Below, piece after piece: positions 50,928-58,827 of a stretch of 64,000 nt of DNA (position 1 is the stretch's first letter; the number at the start of each line of letters is the position of its first letter). Source of the DNA: Guopingia tenuis (GTDB taxonomy: Bacteria > Bacillota > Clostridia > Christensenellales > Christensenellaceae); assembly GCF_014384805.1 (NCBI RefSeq), contig NZ_JACRSS010000006.1, positions 71,701-135,700 of the forward strand, written 5' to 3'. Position numbers and translations under genes: made by a program. Under the pieces are notes generated by a model. The model saw nothing but the letters and a program-made list of their open reading frames with translations. It did not search any database and had not been told where the DNA came from.

Positions 50928-52364
50928 TTAGTACATGACTCCCCGATCAACGATGCTTCCATCCATGGCGTTGATGGTGAGATAGCATTTCTCTGGACAA
51001 TCCTCAAGTTCCGTATTCAAATTATCCTGACCAAAAAAGCTCCAAACGGGAATGAGTTTGTATTCGTTGGTATCCTTCATGATGACCTTCATCAGCCCTA
51101 GGCTGATGCGGTTAATCCGGAGATCCGAGGCTTTCCAGAACAACTGGCCGATTCCTTCCGCCCGGCTTTCATCACTAGGCGTGAGCATATATCCGATTTG
51201 CCGTTCAAAGATTTTCTGGATTTCACTCCAGGGGAGGATTTTGGTATTTTCGTTATCCACTTTTACAATTTGAGAAGGATTGTTCCATGTAATATCCTGA
51301 ATCATTCCCTGGTACATTGTAATTTGAAAATATTCCTGCTGCCAGAGATTTTGTGCGATAACACCATCCCCATCTGTTGCGGTGAGACCCAGATAGAACG
51401 CGGCATAGTCCTCCTGCGCTCCGTTATATGCTCTTGTATAGATATATTGGCAGGCATCTTCTCCTTGATAGATACAGTTCAGTTGCATATAGTCAATCCC
51501 CATTGATTGCAAGATATTTTCGATATTCTGCTGTTCCTCAAGGTTTTTTACGTTGGCTGGCAACTCGGCTTTTAATGGTAATTTAACTAAAGAAGAATCA
51601 ACATTCATTCGTTTTACCATGAAAATAGAACCGGGACGATCCGCCCAATTTGCAAAATCAACATCATATTTAATATCACCCTTCATGATGCGAAGATTCT
51701 CCTGAGGAATTACATTACCCTCAATTTTATATTGGGCAGGCTTCAATTCGGAATCCCTTGGCGCTTTTGTTGCCTTCTCTTTCAATTCATCAACATAAAT
51801 TTGTAGTTTCTCTACTTTTGTTAGCTTATTTCGTTCTTCTCTACTTAGTCCCTGCAGGGAATCTGCTATAGGATATCCAACAAGACTCTCCTCCCCCTCT
51901 GGAAGAGGCTCTCCTGTTTCCGGATCTAAATGATTTTTTTCACGGAAGAGAGCTAACTCAAATCTTTTTATTTCTTTATCATAGTCCTCTTGTGTTAATT
52001 CGGCATAGTCGTAAATTTGATAATCTGGAAATAATGTTGTCACAATTTCCTTCATTGGTTCTCCACTTTCAAAAGGGTTTCCCTCCACTGTCAGCACCGG
52101 CATTCGGCCCTCTTCGCCTCCAGTGAGTTGCACATCAATGGAAAGCGTGTTCCCCGATGCTTCATATGTTTTTTCATAAATATACCGGCTCCCCACCCCT
52201 GTAGGAGCTTGCCCCGGGTCAGCAGTTTCTGAGATTTTATCCGTCAAATCCCCTTTCTGGCTGACAACAGCTTCTTCCGGAGTGGGCTGGCAAGAGCAGA
52301 GCAAACAGCAAATAGTTAATAGAATAATATTTATACGAAAAATTTTTTTTATTATCTTATTCAT
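50928..52364 (-). CDS. DUF6034-like lipoprotein, paralogue C
   Basis: The 478-residue paralogue has a signal peptide with lipobox LLCSC (Cys25), then QPTPEEAVVSQKGDLTDKIS, GVGSRYIYEKTYEASGNTLSIDVQLTGGEEG, YIYTRAYNGAQEDYAAFYLGL, KILPWSEIQKIFERQIGYMLTP and KLIPVWSFFGQDNLN. It is the most diverged in its middle. The start ATG 52364 follows AAAGGAAC; the open frame upstream has none. It is 26 bases after the small secreted protein gene with no terminator between, so they form one unit. Function is unknown. Confidence 0.8.
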   Translation of the reverse strand: MNKIIKKIFRINIILLTICCLLCSCQPTPEEAVVSQKGDLTDKISETADPGQAPTGVGSRYIYEKTYEASGNTLSIDVQLTGGEEGRMPVLTVEGNPFESGEPMKEIVTTLFPDYQIYDYAELTQEDYDKEIKRFELALFREKNHLDPETGEPLPEGEESLVGYPIADSLQGLSREERNKLTKVEKLQIYVDELKEKATKAPRDSELKPAQYKIEGNVIPQENLRIMKGDIKYDVDFANWADRPGSIFMVKRMNVDSSLVKLPLKAELPANVKNLEEQQNIENILQSMGIDYMQLNCIYQGEDACQYIYTRAYNGAQEDYAAFYLGLTATDGDGVIAQNLWQQEYFQITMYQGMIQDITWNNPSQIVKVDNENTKILPWSEIQKIFERQIGYMLTPSDESRAEGIGQLFWKASDLRINRISLGLMKVIMKDTNEYKLIPVWSFFGQDNLNTELEDCPEKCYLTINAMDGSIVDRGVMY

Positions 52365-52390
52365 ACGGCTGTTCCTTTCTTTATGTCTGT

Positions 52391-52801
52391 TTAAGCATCC
52401 ACTAATTGCCAATTACCCGAAGAATATACGGAATACCCCTGATAACTGCCTACGTTCATAATACGAAGATGAACATGCCATAAATCATTATGGCTGGGAA
52501 GTTCAAATTTTGTTCCATAACGCGCCGGTTCATCATCAACTATTTGAATCCAATTCCCCACGTCATTTTTCTTATAAACCGGGTAAGCTCTCATAGTTGC
52601 GGAGCTTGGGTTGGTTGTCCATGCCTGACATTTTAGATATGGATCATGCTTTTGCGGAACAGAATTTGTTGTATAGTATCCTGATTTAGATGTCCCGCTA
52701 TGACTCAGTGTTTCACCTACTGCAAACGCCGTACTGCAAACAGCAAAAATCGACATAACAACCATTACACAAACGACGATTTTTCTTGCTTTCTTTTTCA
52801 T
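52391..52801 (-). CDS. Small secreted protein of unknown function, 136 aa
   Basis: The protein has a basic start (MKKKARK), a hydrophobic core and an AFA-VGE signal-peptidase site near residue 27, so it should be exported. The mature part, about 109 residues, is rich in Ser, Tyr, Asn and Trp (LSHSGTSKSGYYTTNSV, LKCQAWTTNPSSATMRAYPVY, SYQGYSVYSSGNWQL), suggesting a small beta-rich domain that may bind a surface or a partner. I recognise no family. ATG 52801 has AAAGGGG. It precedes lipoprotein C in one unit and follows a 40-codon ORF. Confidence 0.8.
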   Translation of the reverse strand: MKKKARKIVVCVMVVMSIFAVCSTAFAVGETLSHSGTSKSGYYTTNSVPQKHDPYLKCQAWTTNPSSATMRAYPVYKKNDVGNWIQIVDDEPARYGTKFELPSHNDLWHVHLRIMNVGSYQGYSVYSSGNWQLVDA

Positions 52802-52817
52802 TTGTTTTTCCCCTTTG

Positions 52818-52940
52818 TTATTTTGATTTGTCAAGTTTGTCGAAATATGCTATACTGGTTGTGCCCTTGAAGATCACCTGCGGAACTTGCGTCCGCAGGG
52901 GCTGCCCGGCCGGATTTTCAAGGGCATTTCCTATGCCCAT
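52818..52940 (-). CDS. Candidate 40-codon ORF with strong ribosome binding site
   Basis: An ATG at 52940 is preceded by GGGGGGAGGTGAAG, the strongest ribosome binding site in the region. The 40-residue product begins MGIGNALENPAGQPL, ends SIAYFDKLDKSK, and is soluble in character. It stops 16 bases before the secreted-protein gene. The same DNA on the plus strand forms a promoter and a long stem, so this may be a peptide gene controlled by antisense RNA, or the antisense image of a structured RNA. I cannot decide from sequence alone. Confidence 0.45.
   Translation of the reverse strand: MGIGNALENPAGQPLRTQVPQVIFKGTTSIAYFDKLDKSK
52828..52856 (+). promoter_or_regulatory. Strong plus-strand promoter within the small ORF
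   Basis: TTGTCA (52828-52833), 17 bases ending TGC, TATACT (52851-52856), an extended -10 promoter. Transcription would start close to 52863, exactly where the first strand of the long stem begins. Confidence 0.72.
52863..52925 (+). ncRNA. Candidate structured RNA, antisense to the small ORF
   Basis: GCCCTTGAAGATC (52863-52875) pairs with GGATTTTCAAGGGC (52912-52925, 13 pairs, one G-U). Inside is an 8-bp stem CCTGCGGA/TCCGCAGG (52877-52884 and 52892-52899) and a GC-rich third element. Downstream, the plus strand contains CTTCACCTCC, complementary to the ribosome binding site of the opposite ORF. The 3' end is not defined. It could be a small antisense RNA or the start of a long leader for the sugar kinase at 53200. 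Confidence 0.5.
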
Positions 52941-53199
52941 GGGCTTCACCTCCCCCCGTATTCAATTAGTTGCGGTTTGAAATTTGGTTGTTTCTATCCT
53001 TAATATTCCTGGGAGGGAAGGATTCTTACATAAAAATGAAAAATTTTTTAAATTTTTTTATCTAAAAAAAGAACAGACTTTCCAGTTGAATTCCCATTGG
53101 TTTTCAAATATAATAGGAACAGATTCATCGGGGCGGAATTTTTTATAACGGCATATGATTCCATAACTATTATAACACTTTCGTTGGGAGGAAAATGGG
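52941..53199. other. AT-rich intergenic region before the sugar kinase
   Basis: No gene is present. A very AT-rich tract lies at 53030-53065. A TATAAC (about 53171) might be a -10 for the kinase, but no matching -35 is convincing. No catabolite-response element was found. Confidence 0.4.
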
Positions 53200-54714
53200 A
53201 TGACGAAATATCTTTTGGCACACGACCTGGGTACCTCGGGCAACAAGGCAACGCTGTTTGACACGGACGGCGCGCTCATCAAGAGCGTAATCGCGCCCTA
53301 TGACACCCATTATTACAACAATAACTGGGCCGAACAGAACCCGGAGGACTGGTGGAAGGCGGTTTGCGACAGCACAAAGCACCTTCTGGAAGGAATCGAT
53401 AAAAAGGCAGTTGTCGCGGTTTCCTTCAGCGGGCAGATGCAAAACCTGCTCTGCATGGATAAAGGCGGCCGGCCTCTTGGCCCCTCCATTATCTGGGCAG
53501 ATATGCGTTCCTCCAAGGAGGAAAACTATATCCGCACCCACATGGATCCCTGGAAACACTACACCACCACGGGCACCCAGCCCAGCAGCGGCTATACCCT
53601 GGAAAAGCTGATGTGGCTCAAGGCCAACGATCCGGATACCTATAAACAGACGGACAAAATCCTCTCGGCGAAGGACTATATTATTTATAAAATGACGGGG
53701 CGCTATGGCATCGATCCCTCCAACGGTTCGGGCACGGCGGCGATGGATATCGTCAAGCGGGAATGGTCGCAGGAGCTGATCGACCTGGCAGGCGTGGACG
53801 GCGAGATGTTCCCGGAAATTTTTGAGGCGACGACGGTGATGGGCGAGATCCCGGCGGGAATCGCGGAGGAATGCGGCCTGGCCCCGGGCACCAAGGTGGT
53901 GCTGGGCGGCGGCGACGGCCAGTGCTCCTCTGTGGGCGCGGGTTCGATTGCCGAGGGCAAGAGCTATGTCTGCGCAGGCTCTTCGGCTTGGGTGGCCAGC
54001 GCCTCCAGCGAGCCGGTGTTTGATAAGGAAATGCGGATTGTCAACGTGGCCCATGTCGTGCCGGGGATGTATTGCCCCAGCGGCACCATGCAGTCGGCGG
54101 GTTCGGCCTTCAACTGGGTGAAAAACGAAATCTGCCTGGATGAGCAGCGCCGGGCCAGGGAAGAGGGCAGGAGCCCTTATGACTTTATCAATCCGCAGAT
54201 TGAGGCGTCGCCCGTGGGAGCCAACGGCGTTTTGTTCCTGCCTTATTTGCAGGGAGAGCGTTCGCCCCGGTGGAATCCCCATGCCAAGGGCGTTTTTGCG
54301 GGCCTCAAGATGTCCAACAAGCGGGGGGATCTGCTGCGCAGCGTCATTGAGGGCATCGGCATGAACCTCTGCATCATCCTGCGGCTTTTGCAGCAGCATA
54401 TGGAGATCACGGAAATGACCATCATCGGCGGACTCTCCAAGGGGGATATCGTGCGTCAGATTTTTGCGGATATTTTCGGCACGGACATCATCAAGCTGGA
54501 CTATATGGACGAGGTCTCCTCCATGGGCGCCGCGGTTGTCGCGGGCGTGGGCGTGGGAGAGCTGGGCGGCTTCCAGGATATCGACCGCTTCCTGAAAGTA
54601 AACTCGGTGAACAAGCCGGTTGCGGAGCATACGGCGGCCTATGAAAAGCTCATGCCGCTCTTTGACAAGACCTACTACGACCTGGTGGAGGTCTTTGCGG
54701 AAATGTCCAAGTAG
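53200..54714 (+). CDS. FGGY family carbohydrate kinase (xylulokinase-like)
   Basis: The 504-residue sugar kinase has the ASKHA fold: phosphate-1 motif LLAHDLGTSGNKATLFD, sugar-binding FSGQMQNLL and WADMRSS, GGGDGQCSSVGAGS, and the C-terminal FGGY motifs GVLFLPYLQGERSPRWNP and EMTIIGGLSKGDIVRQIFADIFG. Overall it is nearest to xylulokinase, which phosphorylates xylulose with ATP; other ketoses are possible because no isomerase or transporter is adjacent. ATG 53200 has GGGAGG. It is monocistronic with a strong terminator. Confidence 0.88.
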   Translation: MTKYLLAHDLGTSGNKATLFDTDGALIKSVIAPYDTHYYNNNWAEQNPEDWWKAVCDSTKHLLEGIDKKAVVAVSFSGQMQNLLCMDKGGRPLGPSIIWADMRSSKEENYIRTHMDPWKHYTTTGTQPSSGYTLEKLMWLKANDPDTYKQTDKILSAKDYIIYKMTGRYGIDPSNGSGTAAMDIVKREWSQELIDLAGVDGEMFPEIFEATTVMGEIPAGIAEECGLAPGTKVVLGGGDGQCSSVGAGSIAEGKSYVCAGSSAWVASASSEPVFDKEMRIVNVAHVVPGMYCPSGTMQSAGSAFNWVKNEICLDEQRRAREEGRSPYDFINPQIEASPVGANGVLFLPYLQGERSPRWNPHAKGVFAGLKMSNKRGDLLRSVIEGIGMNLCIILRLLQQHMEITEMTIIGGLSKGDIVRQIFADIFGTDIIKLDYMDEVSSMGAAVVAGVGVGELGGFQDIDRFLKVNSVNKPVAEHTAAYEKLMPLFDKTYYDLVEVFAEMSK

Positions 54715-54742
54715 GGAGTTTTTGGATATCAAAAGCAGATAA

Positions 54743-54781
54743 CAAAGGCGCTCTCCCGGTTTGCGGAGGAGAGCGCCTTTG
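54743..54781. terminator. Bidirectional terminator after the sugar kinase
   Basis: A 14-bp perfect stem CAAAGGCGCTCTCC/GGAGAGCGCCTTTG is followed by CTTTTTCTT on the plus strand. Confidence 0.9.
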
Positions 54782-54813
54782 CTTTTTCTTTGCGGGACGG
54801 TTTTGCCGGGCGC

Positions 54814-54993
54814 CTAGGAAAGAATGCCGGAGATCAGGGCCTGCATCTCGGTTTTGGAATGCACAGCATGGGCCTTGCGGATCAGCTCATTTTGCTGGGC
54901 CTCGGTCAGCTCGCCAAACTGGCGGAACGCTTCGGGATTCTGTGCCAGGGCCATGCTGAAGCCCAGGGGAAGGTCATGCAAAGATTGTTCCAT
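54814..54993 (-). CDS. Small conserved protein of unknown function, 59 aa
   Basis: The protein reads MEQSLHDLPLGFSMALAQNP, then EAFRQFGELTEAQQNELIRKAHA and a helical end. I have the impression of similar short proteins in many Clostridia, but know no function. It is predicted to be helical and soluble. The start at ATG 54993 has GAGG with 8-base spacing; a GTG at 55002 lies too close to that site. It is monocistronic on the minus strand. Confidence 0.78.
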   Translation of the reverse strand: MEQSLHDLPLGFSMALAQNPEAFRQFGELTEAQQNELIRKAHAVHSKTEMQALISGILS

Positions 54994-55064
54994 AATAATC
55001 ACCTCGCGGGTAGTGTGCCCCGGAAAATGGAGTTTATGCGGAAAAACAAAAATTTAGCATGAAT

Positions 55065-55095
55065 AAAACCGGGGCGGAAATTTCCCGCCCCGGTT
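55065..55095 (-). terminator. Intrinsic terminator of metY
   Basis: On the minus strand an 11-bp stem AACCGGGGCGG/CCGCCCCGGTT (55095-55085 and 55077-55067) is followed by TTATTC. A short U-tract, but the stem is very strong. Confidence 0.78.
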
Positions 55096-55131
55096 GTTTG
55101 TTTTTCTGACCGGCAAAGGATGATGGACTTA

Positions 55132-56418
55132 TCAGACGGTTTCCAGCGCCTGCTCAATATCGGCCAGGATGTCGCCGATATATTCGATGCCCACCGAAAG
55201 GCGGATGAGGCCGGGATCTACGCCCGCATCCTTCAGCTGCGCATCTGTGAGCTGGCGGTGTGTGGTGCTGGCGGGATGCAGAACGCAGGTGCGCGCATCG
55301 GCCACATGGGTGACGATGGCTGCCAGATTGAGGCTGTCCATGAACTTTGTGGCCGCCTCCCGACCGCCCTTGATGCCAAAGGCGATGACGCCGCAAGTGC
55401 CGTCCGGCATATATTTCTGGGCCAGCGCATGATAGGGGCTGCTCTCCAGGCCGGGATAGTTGATCCACTCGATCTTGTCGTGCTTTTCCAGATATTTGGC
55501 CACCGCAAGGGCATTTTCGCAGTGGCGCTCCACCCGCAGGAAGAGGGTTTCCAACCCCAGATTCAGAAGGAAGCAGTTTTGCGGCGAGGGAATGGAGCCC
55601 AGATCCCGCATGAGCTGGACGGTGGCCTTTGTGATATAGGCCGCCTTTCCAAACGTTTCCGTATAGGTGACGCCGTGATAGGATTCGTCGGGCTGGGTCA
55701 GGCCGGGGAATTTATCCGCATGGGCCGTCCAGTCGAAATTGCCGCTGTCTACAATGGCGCCGCCTACGCTGGTGGCATGGCCGTCCATATATTTGGTAGT
55801 GGAATGGGTGACGATATCCGCGCCGAACTCGAAGGGACGGCAATGGATGGGCGTTGGGAAGGTATTGTCCACGATGAGGGGAACCCCATGGGCATGAGCG
55901 CAGGACGCAAATTTCTCAATATCCAGAACGATGAGGGAGGGATTGGAGAGCGTCTCCGCAAACACGGCCTTGGTGTTGGGACGGAAGGCGGCATTCAGCT
56001 CTTCCAGAGAAGCGTCCGGGCTGACGAAGGTCACATCAATGCCCATTTTCTTCATGGTCACGGCGAAGAGGTTGAGGGTTCCGCCATAAATCGCCGAGGC
56101 GCTCACGATATGGTCGCCGGCACCGGCGATATTGAAGATGGCGAAGAAGGAGGCCGCCTGCCCGGACGAAGTGAGAAGCGCGGCAACGCCGCCTTCCAGC
56201 GCCGCGATCTTTGCGGCGACGGCATCGTTAGTGGGGTTTTGCAGCCGGGTATAGAAATAGCCGCTTTCCTCCAGATCAAAAAGCCGGCCCATCTGCTCGC
56301 TGGATTCGTATTTATATGTGGTGGACTGGTAAATGGGCAGGATGCGCGGTTCGCCGTTTTTCGGGGTATAGCCGGCCTGCACACACTTGGTGTTGATGTG
56401 CTGCTGTTTGTTTTCCAT
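55132..56418 (-). CDS. metY: O-acetylhomoserine aminocarboxypropyltransferase/cysteine synthase
   Basis: The 428-residue Cys/Met-metabolism PLP enzyme has TKCVQAGYTPKNGEPRILPIYQSTTYKY, YTRLQNPTNDAVAAKIAALEGG, VDNTFPTPIHCRPFEFGADIVTHSTTKYMDGH with the PLP Lys in HSTTKY, and RLSVGIEYIGDILADIEQAL at the end. It makes homocysteine from O-acetylhomoserine and sulfide. A T-box leader with a likely Met codon precedes it, which supports a methionine role. ATG 56418 has AAAAGGAG upstream. It is monocistronic. Confidence 0.94.
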   Translation of the reverse strand: MENKQQHINTKCVQAGYTPKNGEPRILPIYQSTTYKYESSEQMGRLFDLEESGYFYTRLQNPTNDAVAAKIAALEGGVAALLTSSGQAASFFAIFNIAGAGDHIVSASAIYGGTLNLFAVTMKKMGIDVTFVSPDASLEELNAAFRPNTKAVFAETLSNPSLIVLDIEKFASCAHAHGVPLIVDNTFPTPIHCRPFEFGADIVTHSTTKYMDGHATSVGGAIVDSGNFDWTAHADKFPGLTQPDESYHGVTYTETFGKAAYITKATVQLMRDLGSIPSPQNCFLLNLGLETLFLRVERHCENALAVAKYLEKHDKIEWINYPGLESSPYHALAQKYMPDGTCGVIAFGIKGGREAATKFMDSLNLAAIVTHVADARTCVLHPASTTHRQLTDAQLKDAGVDPGLIRLSVGIEYIGDILADIEQALETV

Positions 56419-56454
56419 GGTGTTCTCCTTTTCATTGATGATAAAATTGGGGGT

Positions 56455-56716
56455 ATAAAAAACGCCCTCTTATCTGGAAATAAGAAGGCGAGAAAATCCC
56501 GCGGTGCCACTTCGGTTCACCTTGCCGCTCGCGCGGAAGGCCTCATGGGGTCGGTTTTACCCCTTTTCTATAACGGGAAAGCCCGTCGTTCCCTAAGAAA
56601 CCCATCGGAAACGCCGCTTCGGAGCCATGTTCGCCGGATTTCGTCTCCCGCCTGCCTTGCAGCCTGGAGCAGGCTCTCTGATGGGGAAATACGGCTACTC
56701 TTTCCATCATCGCGTT
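56455..56716 (-). promoter_or_regulatory. T-box riboswitch leader of metY, probable Met specifier
   Basis: Reading the minus strand: stem I begins with AGAGTAGCCG, has the CAGAGAGCCTG distal element, and returns through GAACATGGC, where an ATG (Met) follows the GAA of the specifier-loop S-turn. The T-box AAGTGGCACCGCGG lies at 56512-56499. The terminator helix CGCCTTCTTAT/ATAAGAGGGCG (56490-56480 and 56473-56463) is followed by six T. Uncharged tRNA stabilises the antiterminator and turns the gene on. The codon assignment is partly inferred from the gene; a His CAT reading is possible one base earlier. Confidence 0.9.
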
Positions 56717-56722
56717 TTTATC

Positions 56723-56751
56723 AAAATAGCATATTTTTGGGGCATTGTCAA
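56723..56751 (-). promoter_or_regulatory. Sigma-A promoter of the T-box leader
   Basis: On the minus strand TTGACA (56751-56746), 17 bases ending TGC, TATTTT (56728-56723). Confidence 0.85.
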
Positions 56752-56907
56752 TTGATCCGGCGGCGGCTGCATTATTTTAGAGGATATTTCCATTGGAAAA
56801 CATGAACAGGGGCGGGCTGGATTGACGCGCCATGGAAAAGATATCGATGAAATTCATGACTTGGGAGATACCTTGCCAAAAGAAGGATTTTTTTTATATA
56901 ATTTGAA

Positions 56908-56936
56908 TTGACAAAAGGCAGAAGATGGCATATAAT
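56908..56936 (+). promoter_or_regulatory. Consensus sigma-A promoter of the his operon
   Basis: TTGACA (56908-56913), 17 bases, TATAAT (56931-56936), a perfect match to consensus. Confidence 0.93.
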
Positions 56937-56945
56937 AATTTAACG

Positions 56946-56961
56946 TGCTAACATGATAGCA
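56946..56961 (+). promoter_or_regulatory. Inverted repeat at the his operon start, possible operator
   Basis: TGCTA-ACATGA-TAGCA straddles the predicted transcription start, 26 bases before hisZ. Its place suits a repressor site. Which protein binds is unknown, and no T-box is present. Confidence 0.35.
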
Positions 56962-56986
56962 TATTAAAAATGAAAGGCGGAATACC

Positions 56987-58180
56987 ATGCGCAGAAATCA
57001 GCTGCCAGAGGGCGTGCAGGATTTCCTGCCGGCGGAATGCCGGGCCAAGCGGGATTTGGAGGAAACGCTGCGGCAGGAATTTATGAAAAACGGATATGAA
57101 GAGATCGAAACCCCGTCCTTTGAATACTATGACGTGTTCTCAGACGGAATCGGGGCCTATATGCAGGAAAATATGATCAAATTCTTCGATCTCAACGGGC
57201 GGATCCTCGTGCTCCGGCCGGATGTCACTGTGCCCATCGCCCGGATGATCTCCAACAATTTTGCAGAGGAGGGGCAGTTCCGGTTTTTCTATATCCAAAA
57301 CGCCTATGGCGTGGAGGACTATACCATCGGCCAGCGCAGCGAATTTACCCAGGCAGGCGTGGAGCTGGTGGGCAAAGGCGGCAGCGGGGCGGATGCGGAA
57401 TCCATCGCCCTGGCGGTGCGCTCGCTTTTGGGCGCGGGGCTTACCGGCTTCAAGATCGATATCGGCCAGGTGGGCTTCTATAAAGGGCTGCTGCAGGATG
57501 GAAATATTCCTGGGGAGACGGCGGAGGAGCTGCGGGAGCTGATCGACAACAAAAATTCCGTGGAGCTGGAATACCGGCTGGATCAGCTGGGAGTAGACAG
57601 CGCGCTTCGGGAAAAGCTGCTGGCCCTGCCGGGGCTGTTCGGCGGCCGCGAGGTCCTGGAGAAGGCCCGGGCGCTTTCGGGCAATGCGGCCTGCGCCGCG
57701 GCTCTGGATAATCTGGAGGCGGTCTACCAGTTGCTCTGCGAATTTGGCTATGAAAAATATCTGTCCCTGGATCTGGGGATGCTGCATAAATACCATTACT
57801 ATTCCGGCATTGTGTTCCGGGGCATGGCCCATGAAATGGGCTTTCCCCTGCTTTCCGGCGGACGGTATGACGGGCTGAACGGCGAATTTGGAATCGACCG
57901 CCCGGCCGTCGGCTTTGCCCTCGGGGTCAAGCGGGTGCTCATCGCGCTGGAACGGCAGGGCAGCCTGCGCGTGAAGAGGACAAAAAAGACAGTGGTGGCG
58001 GCCCAGGCGCATTGGGCAAAGGCGGCATTTTTGCAGGCGGAGGCCCTGCGGCAGGCCGGGCAGGTGGCGGTGTTTGAGATCGATCCTGCGCCGGAGGTGC
58101 TTGCCGGATATGCGGCGGATGAAAATGTGGATGCGGTATACTACTACAGCGATCAGGCGCAGCCGGAACGGCGGAAGTGA
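56987..58180 (+). CDS. hisZ: ATP phosphoribosyltransferase regulatory subunit
   Basis: The 397-residue protein is a HisRS-like paralogue. The class II core shows LPEGVQDFLPAECRAKRDLEE, LRPDVTVPIARM, GVELVGKGGSGADAESIAL and FPLLSGGRYDGLNGEFG. It lacks a tRNA-binding anticodon domain and, in this family, joins with short HisG to form the active, histidine-inhibited enzyme. The next gene is indeed a short HisG. ATG 56987 has AAAGGCGG upstream. It is the first of eight genes. Confidence 0.95.
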   Translation: MRRNQLPEGVQDFLPAECRAKRDLEETLRQEFMKNGYEEIETPSFEYYDVFSDGIGAYMQENMIKFFDLNGRILVLRPDVTVPIARMISNNFAEEGQFRFFYIQNAYGVEDYTIGQRSEFTQAGVELVGKGGSGADAESIALAVRSLLGAGLTGFKIDIGQVGFYKGLLQDGNIPGETAEELRELIDNKNSVELEYRLDQLGVDSALREKLLALPGLFGGREVLEKARALSGNAACAAALDNLEAVYQLLCEFGYEKYLSLDLGMLHKYHYYSGIVFRGMAHEMGFPLLSGGRYDGLNGEFGIDRPAVGFALGVKRVLIALERQGSLRVKRTKKTVVAAQAHWAKAAFLQAEALRQAGQVAVFEIDPAPEVLAGYAADENVDAVYYYSDQAQPERRK

Positions 58181-58188
58181 GGGAGAGC

Positions 58189-58827
58189 ATGCAGATAACG
58201 ATTGCCTTGGCCAAAGGGCGTTTGGCGGAAATGGCGGAGGATTTGCTGGAGCGGTGCGGGCTGGATGTGAGCGAGCTCCGGGAGGATTCCCGCAAGCTGG
58301 TATTTTATGACAGGAAAAACGACGTGCGCTATCTGCTCGTCAAGCCCACGGATGTTCCGGTCTATGTGGACCATGGCGTGGCGGATCTGGGCGTTGTGGG
58401 GAAGGATACGCTTCTGGAGGCGGGGCGGCCGCTCTATGAGATGCTGGATCTGCGCTATGGAAAGTGCGACATCTGCGTGGCGGGTTATGCGGAGAAAAAG
58501 CGGCAGGAGATCACCTCCGCCGTCACCCGGGTGGCGACGAAATATCCCCGGATCGCCAAGATGTATTATCAGCAGAAGGGCGAAAATATCGAGATCATCA
58601 AATTGAACGGCAGCATTGAGTTGGGGCCGATTCTGGGCCTTTCGGATGTAATTGTGGATATTGTGGAGAGCGGGCGGACGCTTAAGGAGAACGGCCTTTC
58701 CGTGCTGGAAACGGTTTGCGCCGTGAGCGCCCGGCTGGTGGTCAACCGGGTGAGCCTCAAGACGAAATATGAGGCGATTGCCCCCCTGATTGCCAAAATG
58801 AAAGAGGAATTGGAGGCGGAAAAATGA
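58189..58827 (+). CDS. hisG: ATP phosphoribosyltransferase catalytic subunit, short form
   Basis: The 212-residue short-form HisG begins ITIALAKGRLAEMAEDLLERCG and carries the PRPP loop DVIVDIVESGRTLKENGL. It lacks the C-terminal regulatory domain of the long form and therefore depends on HisZ. It condenses ATP with PRPP, the first step of histidine synthesis. The start is ATG 58189 with GAGGGAG; the GTG at 58177 overlaps the hisZ stop and has no site of its own. Confidence 0.96.
   Translation: MQITIALAKGRLAEMAEDLLERCGLDVSELREDSRKLVFYDRKNDVRYLLVKPTDVPVYVDHGVADLGVVGKDTLLEAGRPLYEMLDLRYGKCDICVAGYAEKKRQEITSAVTRVATKYPRIAKMYYQQKGENIEIIKLNGSIELGPILGLSDVIVDIVESGRTLKENGLSVLETVCAVSARLVVNRVSLKTKYEAIAPLIAKMKEELEAEK

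Noticed and set aside
52391..52940. Type I toxin-antitoxin with a membrane toxin
   Set aside because: The layout fits, but the 40-residue product is not hydrophobic, unlike known type I toxins. It is therefore reported only as an RNA/ORF locus.
45481..53100. A prophage or integrative element
   Set aside because: No integrase, transposase, attachment repeats, tRNA junction or phage structural genes are present; AT-richness alone only suggests foreign origin.
55120..56805. 561-codon plus-strand open frame opposite metY
   Set aside because: It is the antisense image of metY and its T-box leader; the PLP enzyme motifs are all on the minus strand.
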